DNA from: Candidatus Pedobacter colombiensis
GTDB taxonomy: Bacteria > Bacteroidota > Bacteroidia > Sphingobacteriales > Sphingobacteriaceae
DNA length: 64,000 nucleotides
Reading direction: 5' to 3'
Assembly: GCA_029202485.1 (NCBI GenBank)
Contig: CP119313.1
Coordinates: 1,984,001 to 2,048,000 of the forward strand
Below are positions 9,215 through 17,399 of this stretch, piece by piece; position 1 is the first letter of the stretch; every line of letters begins with the position of its first letter. The position numbers and the translations under genes were made by a program. Below the pieces are notes generated by a model, which was given only the letters and a program-made list of their open reading frames with translations, was not told where the DNA came from and did not search any database.

Positions 9215-10960
9215 TTACCTATCGATATCTGCCAGTACATAGTCCATACTTCCTAAAATGGACAGTAAGTCGGCAATTGTATAACCCTTACTGATATAGG
9301 GTAACATTTGCATGTGAGGAAACGAGGGCGTTCGTATCCTGATTCTGTAAGGTGAAGTATTGCCATCACTGGTGAGGTAATAGCTGTTGGCTCCTTTAGT
9401 CGCTTCGATACAACTCATAGCTTCTCCAGGAGGAATTACAGGACCCCAGCTTACATTTAAGAAATGGGTAATGAGGGTTTCAATGTCCTTTATGGTGTTT
9501 TTTTTGAGTGGCGGAGTGGCTAAGGCGTGATCGGACATATAGTTCCCCTCAGGCATATTTTTCAAGCATTGATCTATAATACGCAGGCTTTGCCACATCT
9601 CTTCAATTCTTACCACTGCCCGGTCATAGCAATCGCCATTTTGTGCGTATGGAATATCAAATTCAAAATTTTCATAACCTGAATAAGGCTGTTTTTTCCT
9701 GAAATCCCATTCCAGTCCGCAAGCTCGCAATCCTGGTCCGGTTACTCCCCATTCTAAGGCTTCTTGTGTGGTATAAATCCCAATTCCTATTGTTCTGGCT
9801 TTGAAAATGTTGTTTCGCATCACCATCTGTTGATATTCTTTTAGTCTTTTTGGAAAGTAAGCGATAAAGTCACTAACCAATTTATCCCAACCTTTTGGCA
9901 AATCTTGAGCAATTCCCCCAATTCGAAACCAGTTAGGGTGCATTCTTGCACCGCATATTGCTTCTACAATATCAAAGATCTTTTCTCTGTCGGTAAACAT
10001 GTAGAATACCGGAGAAAGCTGTCCCAAGTCTTGCGCAAATGTCCCATACCATACCAGGTGACTGGCAATTCGGAAAAATTCACATAGCATTACCCGAATT
10101 ACCTTTACCCGTTCGGGAACAGTAATACCTGCTAATTTCTCTACAGCTATTAAATAAGCCAGATTATTCATTACACCGCCCAGATAATCTATACGGTCGG
10201 TATAAGGTATGTAGGTATGCCATGACTGTCGTTCACCCATTTTTTCTGCCCCACGGTGATGAAAACCAATATCAGGAACAGCATCCACAATGTTTTCTCC
10301 ATCTAGCTGAAGGATAATGCGTAAAATGCCATGTGTCCCAGGGTGCTGCGGTCCTAGATTGAGGAACATGAAATCAGTGTCCTTACTATGTCTTTTTAAA
10401 CCCCATTCTTCCGGGTGGAACTGTAAAGCCTCTTGCTCATGGTCTTGTTGCTCCTCATCAAGTTTAAATGGCCCCATTTCGGTAGCTCTTGCTGGGTGTT
10501 CTTTTCTTAAAGGGTGTCCTTCCCATGTTAGTGGCATTAAGATCCTACGTAAATTGGGGTGTCCTTCAAAGGTTATCCCAAACATGTCATAAACTTCACG
10601 TTCATACCAATTGGCATTTTTCCATAGAGATGTAATGGATTGGACGGTAGGATGTTCACCATGTAAGGCTACTTTGATACGGATAAAACAGTTTCGCTTA
10701 AAAGATAGCAGGTGATATATAATGACAAAATCAGCAGCTGGCGATCCGTTTTTAGATAAGCTCCTTTCATCATTGGCACTGAGGTCGTACAGTAGCTCAA
10801 AAGGATATGAGATGATGTTTTTCAGGTAATTTAGGACGTCGGTAATGTCTTTTTTTTCAATCCATAAAGTTACCACCTCATCAACTGTGTGTTGTGAGGT
10901 AAAAGTAGAGTTTCCAAATCTGGCGGCAAGTTCTTCTACCAGGCCCGAATGATTTTCCAT
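9215..10960 (-). CDS. nuoCD: NADH-quinone oxidoreductase subunit C/D fusion
   Basis: This connecting-module protein joins subunits C and D in one chain of 581 residues. The NuoC-like domain covers about 1-165 and ends with the signature EREVYDMFGITFEGHPNLRR. The NuoD domain begins near residue 195 with LNLGPQHPGTHG and continues with DIGFHHRGAEK and PYTDRIDYLGG, residues that line the quinone site in characterised enzymes. It ends with the conserved DIDR. Fusion of C and D is known in Enterobacteriaceae and several Bacteroidota. A 54 bp gap separates it from nuoB, the longest inside the operon. Confidence 0.96.
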   Translation of the reverse strand: MENHSGLVEELAARFGNSTFTSQHTVDEVVTLWIEKKDITDVLNYLKNIISYPFELLYDLSANDERSLSKNGSPAADFVIIYHLLSFKRNCFIRIKVALHGEHPTVQSITSLWKNANWYEREVYDMFGITFEGHPNLRRILMPLTWEGHPLRKEHPARATEMGPFKLDEEQQDHEQEALQFHPEEWGLKRHSKDTDFMFLNLGPQHPGTHGILRIILQLDGENIVDAVPDIGFHHRGAEKMGERQSWHTYIPYTDRIDYLGGVMNNLAYLIAVEKLAGITVPERVKVIRVMLCEFFRIASHLVWYGTFAQDLGQLSPVFYMFTDREKIFDIVEAICGARMHPNWFRIGGIAQDLPKGWDKLVSDFIAYFPKRLKEYQQMVMRNNIFKARTIGIGIYTTQEALEWGVTGPGLRACGLEWDFRKKQPYSGYENFEFDIPYAQNGDCYDRAVVRIEEMWQSLRIIDQCLKNMPEGNYMSDHALATPPLKKNTIKDIETLITHFLNVSWGPVIPPGEAMSCIEATKGANSYYLTSDGNTSPYRIRIRTPSFPHMQMLPYISKGYTIADLLSILGSMDYVLADIDR

Positions 10961-11014
10961 ACTTTTTAACTTTATGGGTTATACTAACTATTATTGCATT
11001 GCTTTAAATCATTT

Positions 11015-11653
11015 TTAAATTTGATCAGGTGTACGAAAATCAGTCATCTTTTTCCGCTCCTCCCTTTTTTCTTCCTTTATTGATCGTTGTTCGGGTTTTA
11101 TCACACCCTGTGGACCAATTGCCCAGCTTAAAGGTCTTTGTTCTTTTCCCACCGAGTCTGCAAGCAACATTAGTCCCTGCATAAAAGCATCTGGTCGTGG
11201 TGGGCATCCCGGTACATAAACATCCACAGGCAAAAACTTATCTACCCCCTGTACAACGCTGTAAATATCATACATGCCTCCCGAGTTGGCGCAAGACCCC
11301 ATAGAGATTATCCATTTTGGTTCCATCATTTGTTCATGTAGGCGTTTAATAATGGGGGCCATTTTTATAAAAACAGTTCCGGCAATCACCATTACATCAG
11401 CTTCACGTGGAGTTCCGCGGATTACCTCAGCTCCAAAGCGGGCTATGTCATATTTACTGGTAAGGCTAGTCGCCATTTCTACAAAACAGCAGGAGAGGCC
11501 AAAGTTGAAAGGCCATATAGAGTTTTTTCTGCCCCATGCCAACAAATCCTGAACGGTAGTCAACATCACGCTTTGCTGTACGGATTCTTCAAAAGAACCG
11601 GTGCCTTTAAGGGTGTTTACGGGTTTATCCGGATTACTCAGCCACCATTTCAT
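11015..11653 (-). CDS. nuoB: NADH-quinone oxidoreductase subunit B
   Basis: This subunit carries cluster N2, the terminal iron-sulfur centre that reduces quinone. The 212 residues show the tandem cysteine motif NFGLSCCFVEM, the GSCANSGGMYD motif and VPGCPPRPDAF, giving all four N2 ligands. The C-terminal 25 residues are unusually charged (KEEKREERKK) and extend beyond the core domain; such tails vary among bacteria. It follows nuoA after 1 bp. Confidence 0.95.
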   Translation of the reverse strand: MKWWLSNPDKPVNTLKGTGSFEESVQQSVMLTTVQDLLAWGRKNSIWPFNFGLSCCFVEMATSLTSKYDIARFGAEVIRGTPREADVMVIAGTVFIKMAPIIKRLHEQMMEPKWIISMGSCANSGGMYDIYSVVQGVDKFLPVDVYVPGCPPRPDAFMQGLMLLADSVGKEQRPLSWAIGPQGVIKPEQRSIKEEKREERKKMTDFRTPDQI

Positions 11654-11654
11654 A

Positions 11655-12083
11655 TTACAGATTTTTTAGAATTTGTTTTTTATAAGCTTTCAGAATTTTC
11701 TTGCCATTTGGTCCAAAGTCTAAAGCTCCTAAGCTCCATTCATATATTAATACAGCAAAGAGTAAACCAATGAAAACACAAATGCTGAGGTAGCCTGCCC
11801 ATCCTAATTCTTTAAAAGTTAAGGCCCATAACACGATAAATACAGCTTCAACATCAAAAATGACAAACATCATGGCCACCAAATAGAACTGTGCAGAAAA
11901 GTGTAATCGTGCCGAGCCAGTTTCTAATATGCCGGATTCGTAAGGTTGTCCGGTGGACTTGTCCTTGTGACGCTGCCCCAGGAAATAAGAAATGGAAATA
12001 ATAAGGGTCATTAAGATCAAGACAAGAGCCGCGTAGAGCACAAATGGCCATGAAGGTACACCGGGTATATTTGAACTATTCAT
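11655..12083 (-). CDS. nuoA: NADH-quinone oxidoreductase subunit A
   Basis: This is a small membrane subunit next to the quinone cavity, 142 residues with three predicted helices. Family features are PYESGILETGSARLHFSAQFYLVAM, which includes the conserved loop between helices 1 and 2, and FDVEAVFIVLWAL in helix 2 with its acidic residues. It is the first complex I gene of the operon, only 2 bp after the CBS-domain gene, which implies shared transcription. Confidence 0.95.
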   Translation of the reverse strand: MNSSNIPGVPSWPFVLYAALVLILMTLIISISYFLGQRHKDKSTGQPYESGILETGSARLHFSAQFYLVAMMFVIFDVEAVFIVLWALTFKELGWAGYLSICVFIGLLFAVLIYEWSLGALDFGPNGKKILKAYKKQILKNL

Positions 12084-12085
12084 GA

Positions 12086-12526
12086 TTATACGCTGCCGCT
12101 ACCTGTAATATAGTGCTCGAGATTTCCGATGATGAATTTCTGCTCATCGATGATGAATTTCACTACGTCACCAATAGAAACAATACCAGTTAATTTATTA
12201 TTGTCAATTACGGGCAAATGCCGGGTGAATTTGTTAGTCATTAGCCACATACATTCCTCTATGGTTGTATCAGAAGATACAACGACCGGGTTTTCGGTCA
12301 TAATTTCTTTAACCGGAATTTCTTTGGAAGATTTTCCCTTTAAGATAACCTTTCGGGCATAATCCCTTTCTGTAAAAATTCCGATGAATTTCTCTTGTTC
12401 CATTACTAAGAGGGCTCCAATGTTCTTCTCAAACATTAACTCCAGGGCCTCAAAAACAGTAGTATCAGGGCTTACAAAAATAACGGGATTGGTTTTCCCT
12501 TGTAAGACATTTCTAACTTTACCCAT
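12086..12526 (-). CDS. CBS-pair domain protein, first gene of the nuo operon
   Basis: This 146-residue protein is almost entirely one pair of CBS domains (about 8-65 and 72-130), with repeats such as TVFEALELMFEKNIGALLVM and TIEECMWLMTNKFTRHLPV. CBS pairs usually bind adenosine nucleotides and adjust partner proteins; no other domain, signal or membrane segment is visible. The stop lies 2 bp before nuoA, and it appears to be the promoter-proximal gene of the whole operon. The start at 12526 is fixed by a good Shine-Dalgarno sequence. A role in tuning complex I to energy charge is an inference from position only; it may simply be co-transcribed. Confidence 0.9.
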   Translation of the reverse strand: MGKVRNVLQGKTNPVIFVSPDTTVFEALELMFEKNIGALLVMEQEKFIGIFTERDYARKVILKGKSSKEIPVKEIMTENPVVVSSDTTIEECMWLMTNKFTRHLPVIDNNKLTGIVSIGDVVKFIIDEQKFIIGNLEHYITGSGSV

Positions 12527-12533
12527 AACTAAA

Positions 12534-12541
12534 CTCCTTTC
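12534..12541 (-). promoter_or_regulatory. Shine-Dalgarno site of the CBS/nuo operon
   Basis: The minus strand reads GAAAGGAG, with AAAGGAG ending 7 nt before the ATG of the CBS gene. Strong Shine-Dalgarno sites are uncommon in this phylum and in this window, so this one stands out and supports the chosen start. Confidence 0.6.
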
Positions 12542-12546
12542 TAATC

Positions 12547-12568
12547 ATGGATTTATGCTCAAATCCAT
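12547..12568. repeat. Perfect inverted repeat in the nuo operon leader
   Basis: ATGGATTT and AAATCCAT are perfect 8 bp arms separated by 6 bp, located just upstream of the Shine-Dalgarno site. It could be an operator for a dimeric regulator or a short hairpin in the 5' leader next to the ribosome site. There is no T-tract, so it is not a terminator. Confidence 0.5.
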
Positions 12569-12652
12569 AAATTGTTGTCATATTAGCGTTTAAACAATCG
12601 AATCTTATAATTGTTAGTTGGTAAGTGTTATTATTCAGCAGAAAATTATACC

Positions 12653-13534
12653 ATGAAGAAAGAGATAGAAGAATATTTAATTAGTCCGGGAAAGAAGGTT
12701 TCACTAAGTGATTATCCAACACAATATAAAGGGCCTAAAGACAAAGAAAATGCTGTGCTGGAGCTGGTCGATCTTAAAGAAGAACTCGATGCGCTTCAGG
12801 AAAAGTTGTATGCAGCAGATTCATATTCTGTCTTGATTCTGTTTCAGGCGATGGATGCAGCGGGGAAGGACAGTACAATACAGCATGTGATGTCGGGCTT
12901 AAATCCTCAGGGTTGCCAGGTATTCACTTTTAAAACGCCTACCTCAGAAGAATATAAACACGATTTTTTATGGCGTCATTATAAAGCTTTGCCGGAAAGG
13001 GGGCGGATAGGTATTCATAATCGGTCTCATTATGAAAATGTATTAGTTTGCAAAGTACATCCAGAATATGTGTTGAATGAAAAGCTTCCAGGTTATAGTA
13101 GTGTTAAAAAAATTGATAATGATTTTTGGAAGAAACGGTACGAAAGCATTAGGAATTTTGAACAGCACATTCATGACAATGGAACTGTTATTGTGAAAAT
13201 ATTTCTACATCTTTCCAAAGAAGAGCAGCGCCAACGTTTTCTGGATAGAATTGATGATCCGGTTAAGAACTGGAAGTTTTCTTCGGCTGATATCGCTGAG
13301 CGGGCTTTATGGAAAGATTATATGAAAGCCTATGAAGAGGCCATAACAGAAACTTCTACTAAGGGAGCTCCATGGTATATTATACCTGCTGATAAGAAAT
13401 GGTATGCACGTCTAGCTATAAGTAAGATTTTGGTGGACACATTTAAAGATTTAGACCTTAAATTTCCGGTACTGCCTAAATCCGAGATGCAGAAGTTGGG
13501 CGAAATTAAGCAGCAGTTGCTAAACGAAAAGTAG
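12653..13534 (+). CDS. PPK2-family polyphosphate:nucleotide phosphotransferase
   Basis: This is a polyphosphate kinase 2-type enzyme, which moves phosphate between polyphosphate and nucleotides. The 293 residues include the P-loop region FQAMDAAGKDSTIQHVMSG (about 65-83) and the following GLNPQGCQVFTFK. Next come the segment FLWRHYKALPERGRIGIHNRSHYE and the lid region near WKFSSADIAER, all typical of the family. A longer frame begins with TTG at 12611, but the ATG at 12653 (MKKEIEEYLI) fits PPK2 proteins better. Whether it makes ADP/ATP from AMP/ADP or works in reverse cannot be read from the sequence. It is monocistronic and convergent with the next gene. Confidence 0.9.
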   Translation: MKKEIEEYLISPGKKVSLSDYPTQYKGPKDKENAVLELVDLKEELDALQEKLYAADSYSVLILFQAMDAAGKDSTIQHVMSGLNPQGCQVFTFKTPTSEEYKHDFLWRHYKALPERGRIGIHNRSHYENVLVCKVHPEYVLNEKLPGYSSVKKIDNDFWKKRYESIRNFEQHIHDNGTVIVKIFLHLSKEEQRQRFLDRIDDPVKNWKFSSADIAERALWKDYMKAYEEAITETSTKGAPWYIIPADKKWYARLAISKILVDTFKDLDLKFPVLPKSEMQKLGEIKQQLLNEK

Positions 13535-13552
13535 GCCGTTATTATGGCCTAC
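13531..13552. terminator. Bidirectional terminator hairpin
   Basis: GTAGGCC and GGCCTAC form 7 bp arms around an 8 nt loop between the convergent ppk2-like and serine hydrolase genes. The left arm includes the ppk2 TAG stop, and a T-rich stretch follows. Confidence 0.7.
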
Positions 13553-13554
13553 AC

Positions 13555-14766
13555 TTATTTTGTATGCTTTGTTTCGAGCTCGCGGTCATATATCAGTTTT
13601 CCTATATTCTTCATAAAAGGATAGCATACCGTATCATACTCATATTTTCCGTCGTTATAAATTCCATCTTCATTGGATTGAACTACCGCTGTTAAAAAGA
13701 ACTCTATTTTGTGTTTACTGTCTTTGAAATAGGCATTGTCTATAATAAAACCGTAAGAGTCTCCATATTTATTGAATATTTTCAGGTCCGGGTTCAATAC
13801 CGCATCTTTTTCCCGACCGTAATACAGCATTTTGGCATAGGTTGGCCAAAATTCCCTGGGGTCATATGCCGGATAATCGCTTTCCGTTGGCAGTTTGCTC
13901 ATATAAGTATAAATAAGCTGGTAATTGGCAGGAGTTAAGTTAAAGCGTTCTTTAACAGGAAATGCTTCAGGATAGATTAGCTTTTTCATCATGGCCTGCT
14001 GGTCTGTGATGCTGAAAGCATTCTTATTGGACAGATTAAAGGGCTTGTTTACCAGTTTTTCGGCGCTATCAATGTATCCAATGCCCATCAGTGTATTGGA
14101 TAATTTTAATGGATATTCTTTAGGATCATATTGTACAGTTTGTGTGTATACGAGTTGCTCGCCATTGTAAAATTTTATTGGATTGGTGTGTTTTGCGGGT
14201 TCACCTGAATCGCCAATGGCTAATCTATTGAGTATCCTACTGTTATTATAGCCATATTTTTTAAGTTTGCTATTGATCTCTGCGCGACCGATGAATTCAT
14301 ATAAGCGGTTAAAGGCATCGTTATCACTGGTTAACAATATTTTTTTTACGTATTGTTCTACGGATGGTAGTCCGTTTTTAGCCGTTTTATCAACGAGTAC
14401 TTTAGTTTGACCGGTTTCTGCACTATCGGTAATCATGATACTGGCAGCGGTAAGTCCTTTTATTTTAAGTTCGTTTATTTTCTCCAGCGCAAAGATTACG
14501 GCTGCCAGCTTTACTGTGCTGGCAGGATAAAAATAACGGTGATCATCTAAATTATAGCTATACGATTTAAAACTAATCTTATTTTTTAAGTCTCTGTTTA
14601 CCTGAGTGTACAAAACTTGTATCTGATTTTTTTGTAGATGGTTTAAAACACTTGAAAACAGCTCAGGGTGTTGATTCATGAGCTGTTTTATCAATACGGT
14701 ATCGGTTTTTTGAGCCATAGTATTCAGGCTGATCATAAGTAATAAAGCGAAAATTGTTTTGTTCAT
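13555..14766 (-). CDS. Serine hydrolase of the class A beta-lactamase fold
   Basis: This is a probable periplasmic serine hydrolase with a cleavable signal peptide (MNKTIFALLLMISLNTMAQ). The SxxK catalytic tetrad is visible as STVK in FYPASTVKLAAV near residue 85. An SDN motif follows in LLTSDNDAFNRLYEF, and KYGDSYGF near residue 335 stands where KTG is expected. At 403 residues it is longer than true class A beta-lactamases (about 290), and the KTG box is altered. It therefore more likely acts on cell wall material or is a distant relative than a resistance enzyme. It is divergent from the cobalamin riboswitch leader and has no operon partner. Confidence 0.8.
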   Translation of the reverse strand: MNKTIFALLLMISLNTMAQKTDTVLIKQLMNQHPELFSSVLNHLQKNQIQVLYTQVNRDLKNKISFKSYSYNLDDHRYFYPASTVKLAAVIFALEKINELKIKGLTAASIMITDSAETGQTKVLVDKTAKNGLPSVEQYVKKILLTSDNDAFNRLYEFIGRAEINSKLKKYGYNNSRILNRLAIGDSGEPAKHTNPIKFYNGEQLVYTQTVQYDPKEYPLKLSNTLMGIGYIDSAEKLVNKPFNLSNKNAFSITDQQAMMKKLIYPEAFPVKERFNLTPANYQLIYTYMSKLPTESDYPAYDPREFWPTYAKMLYYGREKDAVLNPDLKIFNKYGDSYGFIIDNAYFKDSKHKIEFFLTAVVQSNEDGIYNDGKYEYDTVCYPFMKNIGKLIYDRELETKHTK

Positions 14767-14823
14767 TGTTGTGGTGTTAATACCGATAAATATAAGTAAT
14801 AAAAAATTGATTACATTCGCCTC

Positions 14824-15005
14824 GCTTTTGGTTCCCGATAGGAATTAACTTATCTGGATTAAAAGGGAATACGGTGTAACTCCGTAACTGTCCCGCAGCT
14901 GTAAGCTCTATAACGGTGTTCAAATCGAAGCCACTTTTCTAAACCTTAACGGGGGAAGGATGGGAAGGCAGGATATCCGGGAGTAAGTCAGAAGACCTGC
15001 CATAA
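14824..15005 (+). ncRNA. Cobalamin riboswitch 1
   Basis: This leader has the sequence hallmarks of the AdoCbl-type riboswitch: the GATTAAAAGGGAATACGG core, ACTGTCCCGCAGCTGTAAGC, AAGCCACTT, GGGGGAAGG and the B12 box AGTCAGAAGACCTGCC (14986-15001). It precedes a BtuB-like receptor by about 120 bp, so high cobalamin should lower receptor expression. A -7-like box, TACATTCG, lies at 14812-14819. It is nearly identical to the second copy at 17112. Confidence 0.93.
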
Positions 15006-15100
15006 GTAATAATATTTCATAGCTTTCGGGGATTGAAGCTAGGGGTGAGTGCTTATTTATTGTATTTCATTTCCTTAATCTATCTGTTTGCTGTGGGTAA
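14824..15100 (+). repeat. Direct repeat copy 1: cobalamin leader
   Basis: This stretch is almost the same as 17112-17385. The identity goes beyond the aptamer into the downstream leader, including a hairpin AGCTTTC-GGGGATT-GAAGCT at 15021-15040 and a shared tail ending CTGTTTGCTGTGGGTAA. The conserved tail probably contains the expression platform. Confidence 0.85.
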
Positions 15101-15127
15101 AAAGCGCACAAACAAAAACAATATAAA

Positions 15128-16999
15128 ATGAAAATTAATAATAAACTATTAATTGCAATGAGTGCCAGTTTTAGCCTGCTTGGTGTTACTGGTAACTTGC
15201 GTGCTCAGGAAGCGATCGACCTCAACAATGTAGTTATTTCGGCAACTAAAAATGATCAGAAGCAATCGCAGACTGGTAAGGTCGTTACGATTATAGGTAG
15301 GGATGTATTGGATCGGAGTCAGGGTAAAAGTCTGGTTGAACTTTTGAACGAACAAGCAGGCCTTATAGTGGGAGGCGCAACGGCTAATGCAGGTTTAAAT
15401 AAGAGCTTGTTTTTTAGGGGAGCAGGTAGTTCTTATGCAGTTGTTTTGATCGATGGTATTCTGGCAAGTAATCCGGCAGGTTCCGGAAGTGCATTTGATC
15501 TACGAATGGTCGCTATAGATCAGATTGATCATATTGAGATTTTAAAAGGTGGACAATCTACTATTTATGGTTCCGATGCCGTTGCTGGTGTGATTAATAT
15601 AGTAACAAAAAAAGGTAAGGATGCCGGAAATAGTGTGTATGGTGTAGCTAGTTATGGTACTTATAATACCTATAAAGGTACAATTGGCATGAGTGCTAAT
15701 GTGGATAAATTTTCTTACAATATCGCATATACGCAAGGTAAAACTGATGGTTTCTCTGAAGCAGCTGAACCTGTTGGCAATACAATTCCATTTGAAAAGG
15801 ATGGTAATAAAACAGCTGCAGTTAATGCAAACTTCTCTTTACAAGCAGCTGATAATTTTAGTATTAGCCCCTTTTTGCGTTATTTTTATGGACACTATGA
15901 TTTTGATGCAGGACCATTTGAAGATAATGCAACCAATAATTCCAAGATCAAGCATTTTAATGGCGGGGTAAGTTCAAAATATAATTTTGGAACCGGTAAA
16001 CTGAATTTGAATTATAGTTATGAAACATCTTCAATATGGGCTCTCAATCAATACGGATCAAGCCTTGGTGAAGGTAAGTTAAATCTTATTGATTTGTTTT
16101 ATAATCAAAAGCTAGGCAATAAGGTTGATGTTTTATTGGGCCTCGACAATAGAGCTACAAGTTCAAGAACAAATTCAGGAGCAAGTGTATCCACAAACTT
16201 ATTTAGTACTTATGCATCGGTATTTGCACATGATTTAAGCATTTTTAATATTGAAATTGGTGGACGTTACAATAAACATAAACAATATGGTGAAAATTAT
16301 ACTTACAACATTACTCCATCTATCAATATAATTAAACAAATTAAGCTTTTTGGTACCATTTCTACTGCGTTTAAGACACCTACCTTGGAGAATTTATTTG
16401 GACTATATGGTGCTAACTTAAATCTTAAACCTGAGACTTCTAAAAACTATGAAGCAGGTATTAATTTTAGCCTGGCTGATAATAAATATGCTTTGCGTAT
16501 TTCCGGTTTTAAAAGAGATTTAAATGATGCAATTGTATACGGAAATGTTGGTTATGTAAATCAGGCGCATCAGACAGCGAAGGGTATAGAGATCGAACCA
16601 ATGGTTAAATTTGGCGCTTTTAATATCAATGGTTATTATGCCTATGTTGAAGGGACAGAGTTTAATTTTGTTACCAATGAGGTTTCTGATTATCTATTGC
16701 GTAGACCAAAACATATTTTTGGTATTAATGCAGGTATTCAGGCTACTAAAAACCTTTACCTGAGTTCTTTCTTTAAGTATAATGGTAGTCGGTCAGATGC
16801 TAATTTTAACGATTATGTAATTGTAAATCTTCCAGCTTACAAATTGTTAAACTTCTATGGTGAATATACTTTGATTAAAAGACATGTGAAGTTATTTGCA
16901 GATTTGAAGAATGTTTTGAATGAGAAATATACTGAGTTTTATGGCTACAACAGCATGGGCTTTAATATGAACGCCGGTGTAAGTTTTACCATTAAATAG
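15128..16999 (+). CDS. TonB-dependent receptor, BtuB-like (cobalamin)
   Basis: This is an outer membrane TonB-dependent receptor, probably for cobalamin or related corrinoids since it lies under a cobalamin riboswitch. The 623 residues comprise a signal peptide (to about residue 26, ending LRAQ) and a TonB-box-like segment near NNVVISATKN. A plug domain follows (about 45-160, with FFRGAGSSYAVVLIDGIL and SDAVAGVINIVTKKG), then a 22-strand-type barrel ending in Phe-Thr-Ile-Lys. At about 620 residues it is close to E. coli BtuB and has no N-terminal carboxypeptidase-like extension. A strong terminator follows, so it appears to be transcribed alone. Confidence 0.9.
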   Translation: MKINNKLLIAMSASFSLLGVTGNLRAQEAIDLNNVVISATKNDQKQSQTGKVVTIIGRDVLDRSQGKSLVELLNEQAGLIVGGATANAGLNKSLFFRGAGSSYAVVLIDGILASNPAGSGSAFDLRMVAIDQIDHIEILKGGQSTIYGSDAVAGVINIVTKKGKDAGNSVYGVASYGTYNTYKGTIGMSANVDKFSYNIAYTQGKTDGFSEAAEPVGNTIPFEKDGNKTAAVNANFSLQAADNFSISPFLRYFYGHYDFDAGPFEDNATNNSKIKHFNGGVSSKYNFGTGKLNLNYSYETSSIWALNQYGSSLGEGKLNLIDLFYNQKLGNKVDVLLGLDNRATSSRTNSGASVSTNLFSTYASVFAHDLSIFNIEIGGRYNKHKQYGENYTYNITPSINIIKQIKLFGTISTAFKTPTLENLFGLYGANLNLKPETSKNYEAGINFSLADNKYALRISGFKRDLNDAIVYGNVGYVNQAHQTAKGIEIEPMVKFGAFNINGYYAYVEGTEFNFVTNEVSDYLLRRPKHIFGINAGIQATKNLYLSSFFKYNGSRSDANFNDYVIVNLPAYKLLNFYGEYTLIKRHVKLFADLKNVLNEKYTEFYGYNSMGFNMNAGVSFTIK

Positions 17000-17029
17000 A
17001 ACATTTACGTTAATAGCTTATTTATTGTA

Positions 17030-17066
17030 AAGCCTCCTTCTACCTCAGAGCAGAAGGAGGCTTTTT
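17030..17066 (+). terminator. Rho-independent terminator after the first receptor gene
   Basis: AAAGCCTCCTTCT pairs with AGAAGGAGGCTTT around a short loop and is followed by a TTTTT run. It separates receptor 1 from the second riboswitch unit. Confidence 0.88.
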
Positions 17067-17076
17067 GTTATAATTG

Positions 17077-17107
17077 TTGGCAGGTAGCTTTATATTAATT
17101 ACCTTAG
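17077..17107 (+). promoter_or_regulatory. Putative Bacteroidota promoter for riboswitch unit 2
   Basis: TTGG at 17077-17080, 19 bp, then TACCTTAG at 17100-17107 resemble the TTTG-N19/20-TAnnTTTG promoter of this phylum. The -7-like box sits just before the riboswitch, at the same distance as TACATTCG in copy 1. Confidence 0.45.
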
Positions 17108-17111
17108 CAAC

Positions 17112-17290
17112 GCTTTTGGTTCCAGATAGGATTAACTTATCTGGATTAAAAGGGAATACGGTGTAATTCCGTAACTGTCCCGCAGCTGTAAGCTCTATAA
17201 CGGTATTCAAATCGAAGCCACTTTTCTAAACCTTAACAGGGGAAGGATGGGAAGGCAGGATACCGGGAGTAAGTCAGAAGACCTGCCATT
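17112..17290 (+). ncRNA. Cobalamin riboswitch 2
   Basis: This is the second copy of the cobalamin aptamer, with the same core, GCCACTT box and B12 box AGTCAGAAGACCTGCC as copy 1 and only a few substitutions and small indels. It precedes the receptor-lipoprotein operon and should repress the whole unit when corrinoids are abundant. Confidence 0.93.
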
Positions 17291-17385
17291 CGCTTTATGA
17301 TTTCATAGCTTTCGGGGATTGAAGCTAGGAGTGAGTGCTTATTTATTGTAATTCATTTCCTTAATCTAACTGTTTGCTGTGGGTA
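17112..17385 (+). repeat. Direct repeat copy 2: cobalamin leader
   Basis: Near-identical partner of 14824-15100, including the downstream hairpin at 17307-17326 (AGCTTTC-GGGGATT-GAAGCT) and the tail. The repeat stops just before the start codon region of the second receptor. Confidence 0.85.
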
Positions 17386-17399
17386 ATACTCACATCAAA

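Noticed and set aside
12611..12652. TTG-started extension of the PPK2 gene
   Set aside because: The extra residues (LVGKCYYSAENYT) are not like PPK2 N-termini, and an ATG follows at 12653.
13555..14766. Antibiotic-resistance beta-lactamase
   Set aside because: The longer size and altered third motif make a classical resistance enzyme unlikely.
17379..17399. GTG-started extension of the second receptor
   Set aside because: These codons lie inside or directly after the conserved riboswitch leader repeat; the ATG at 17400 gives a normal signal peptide.
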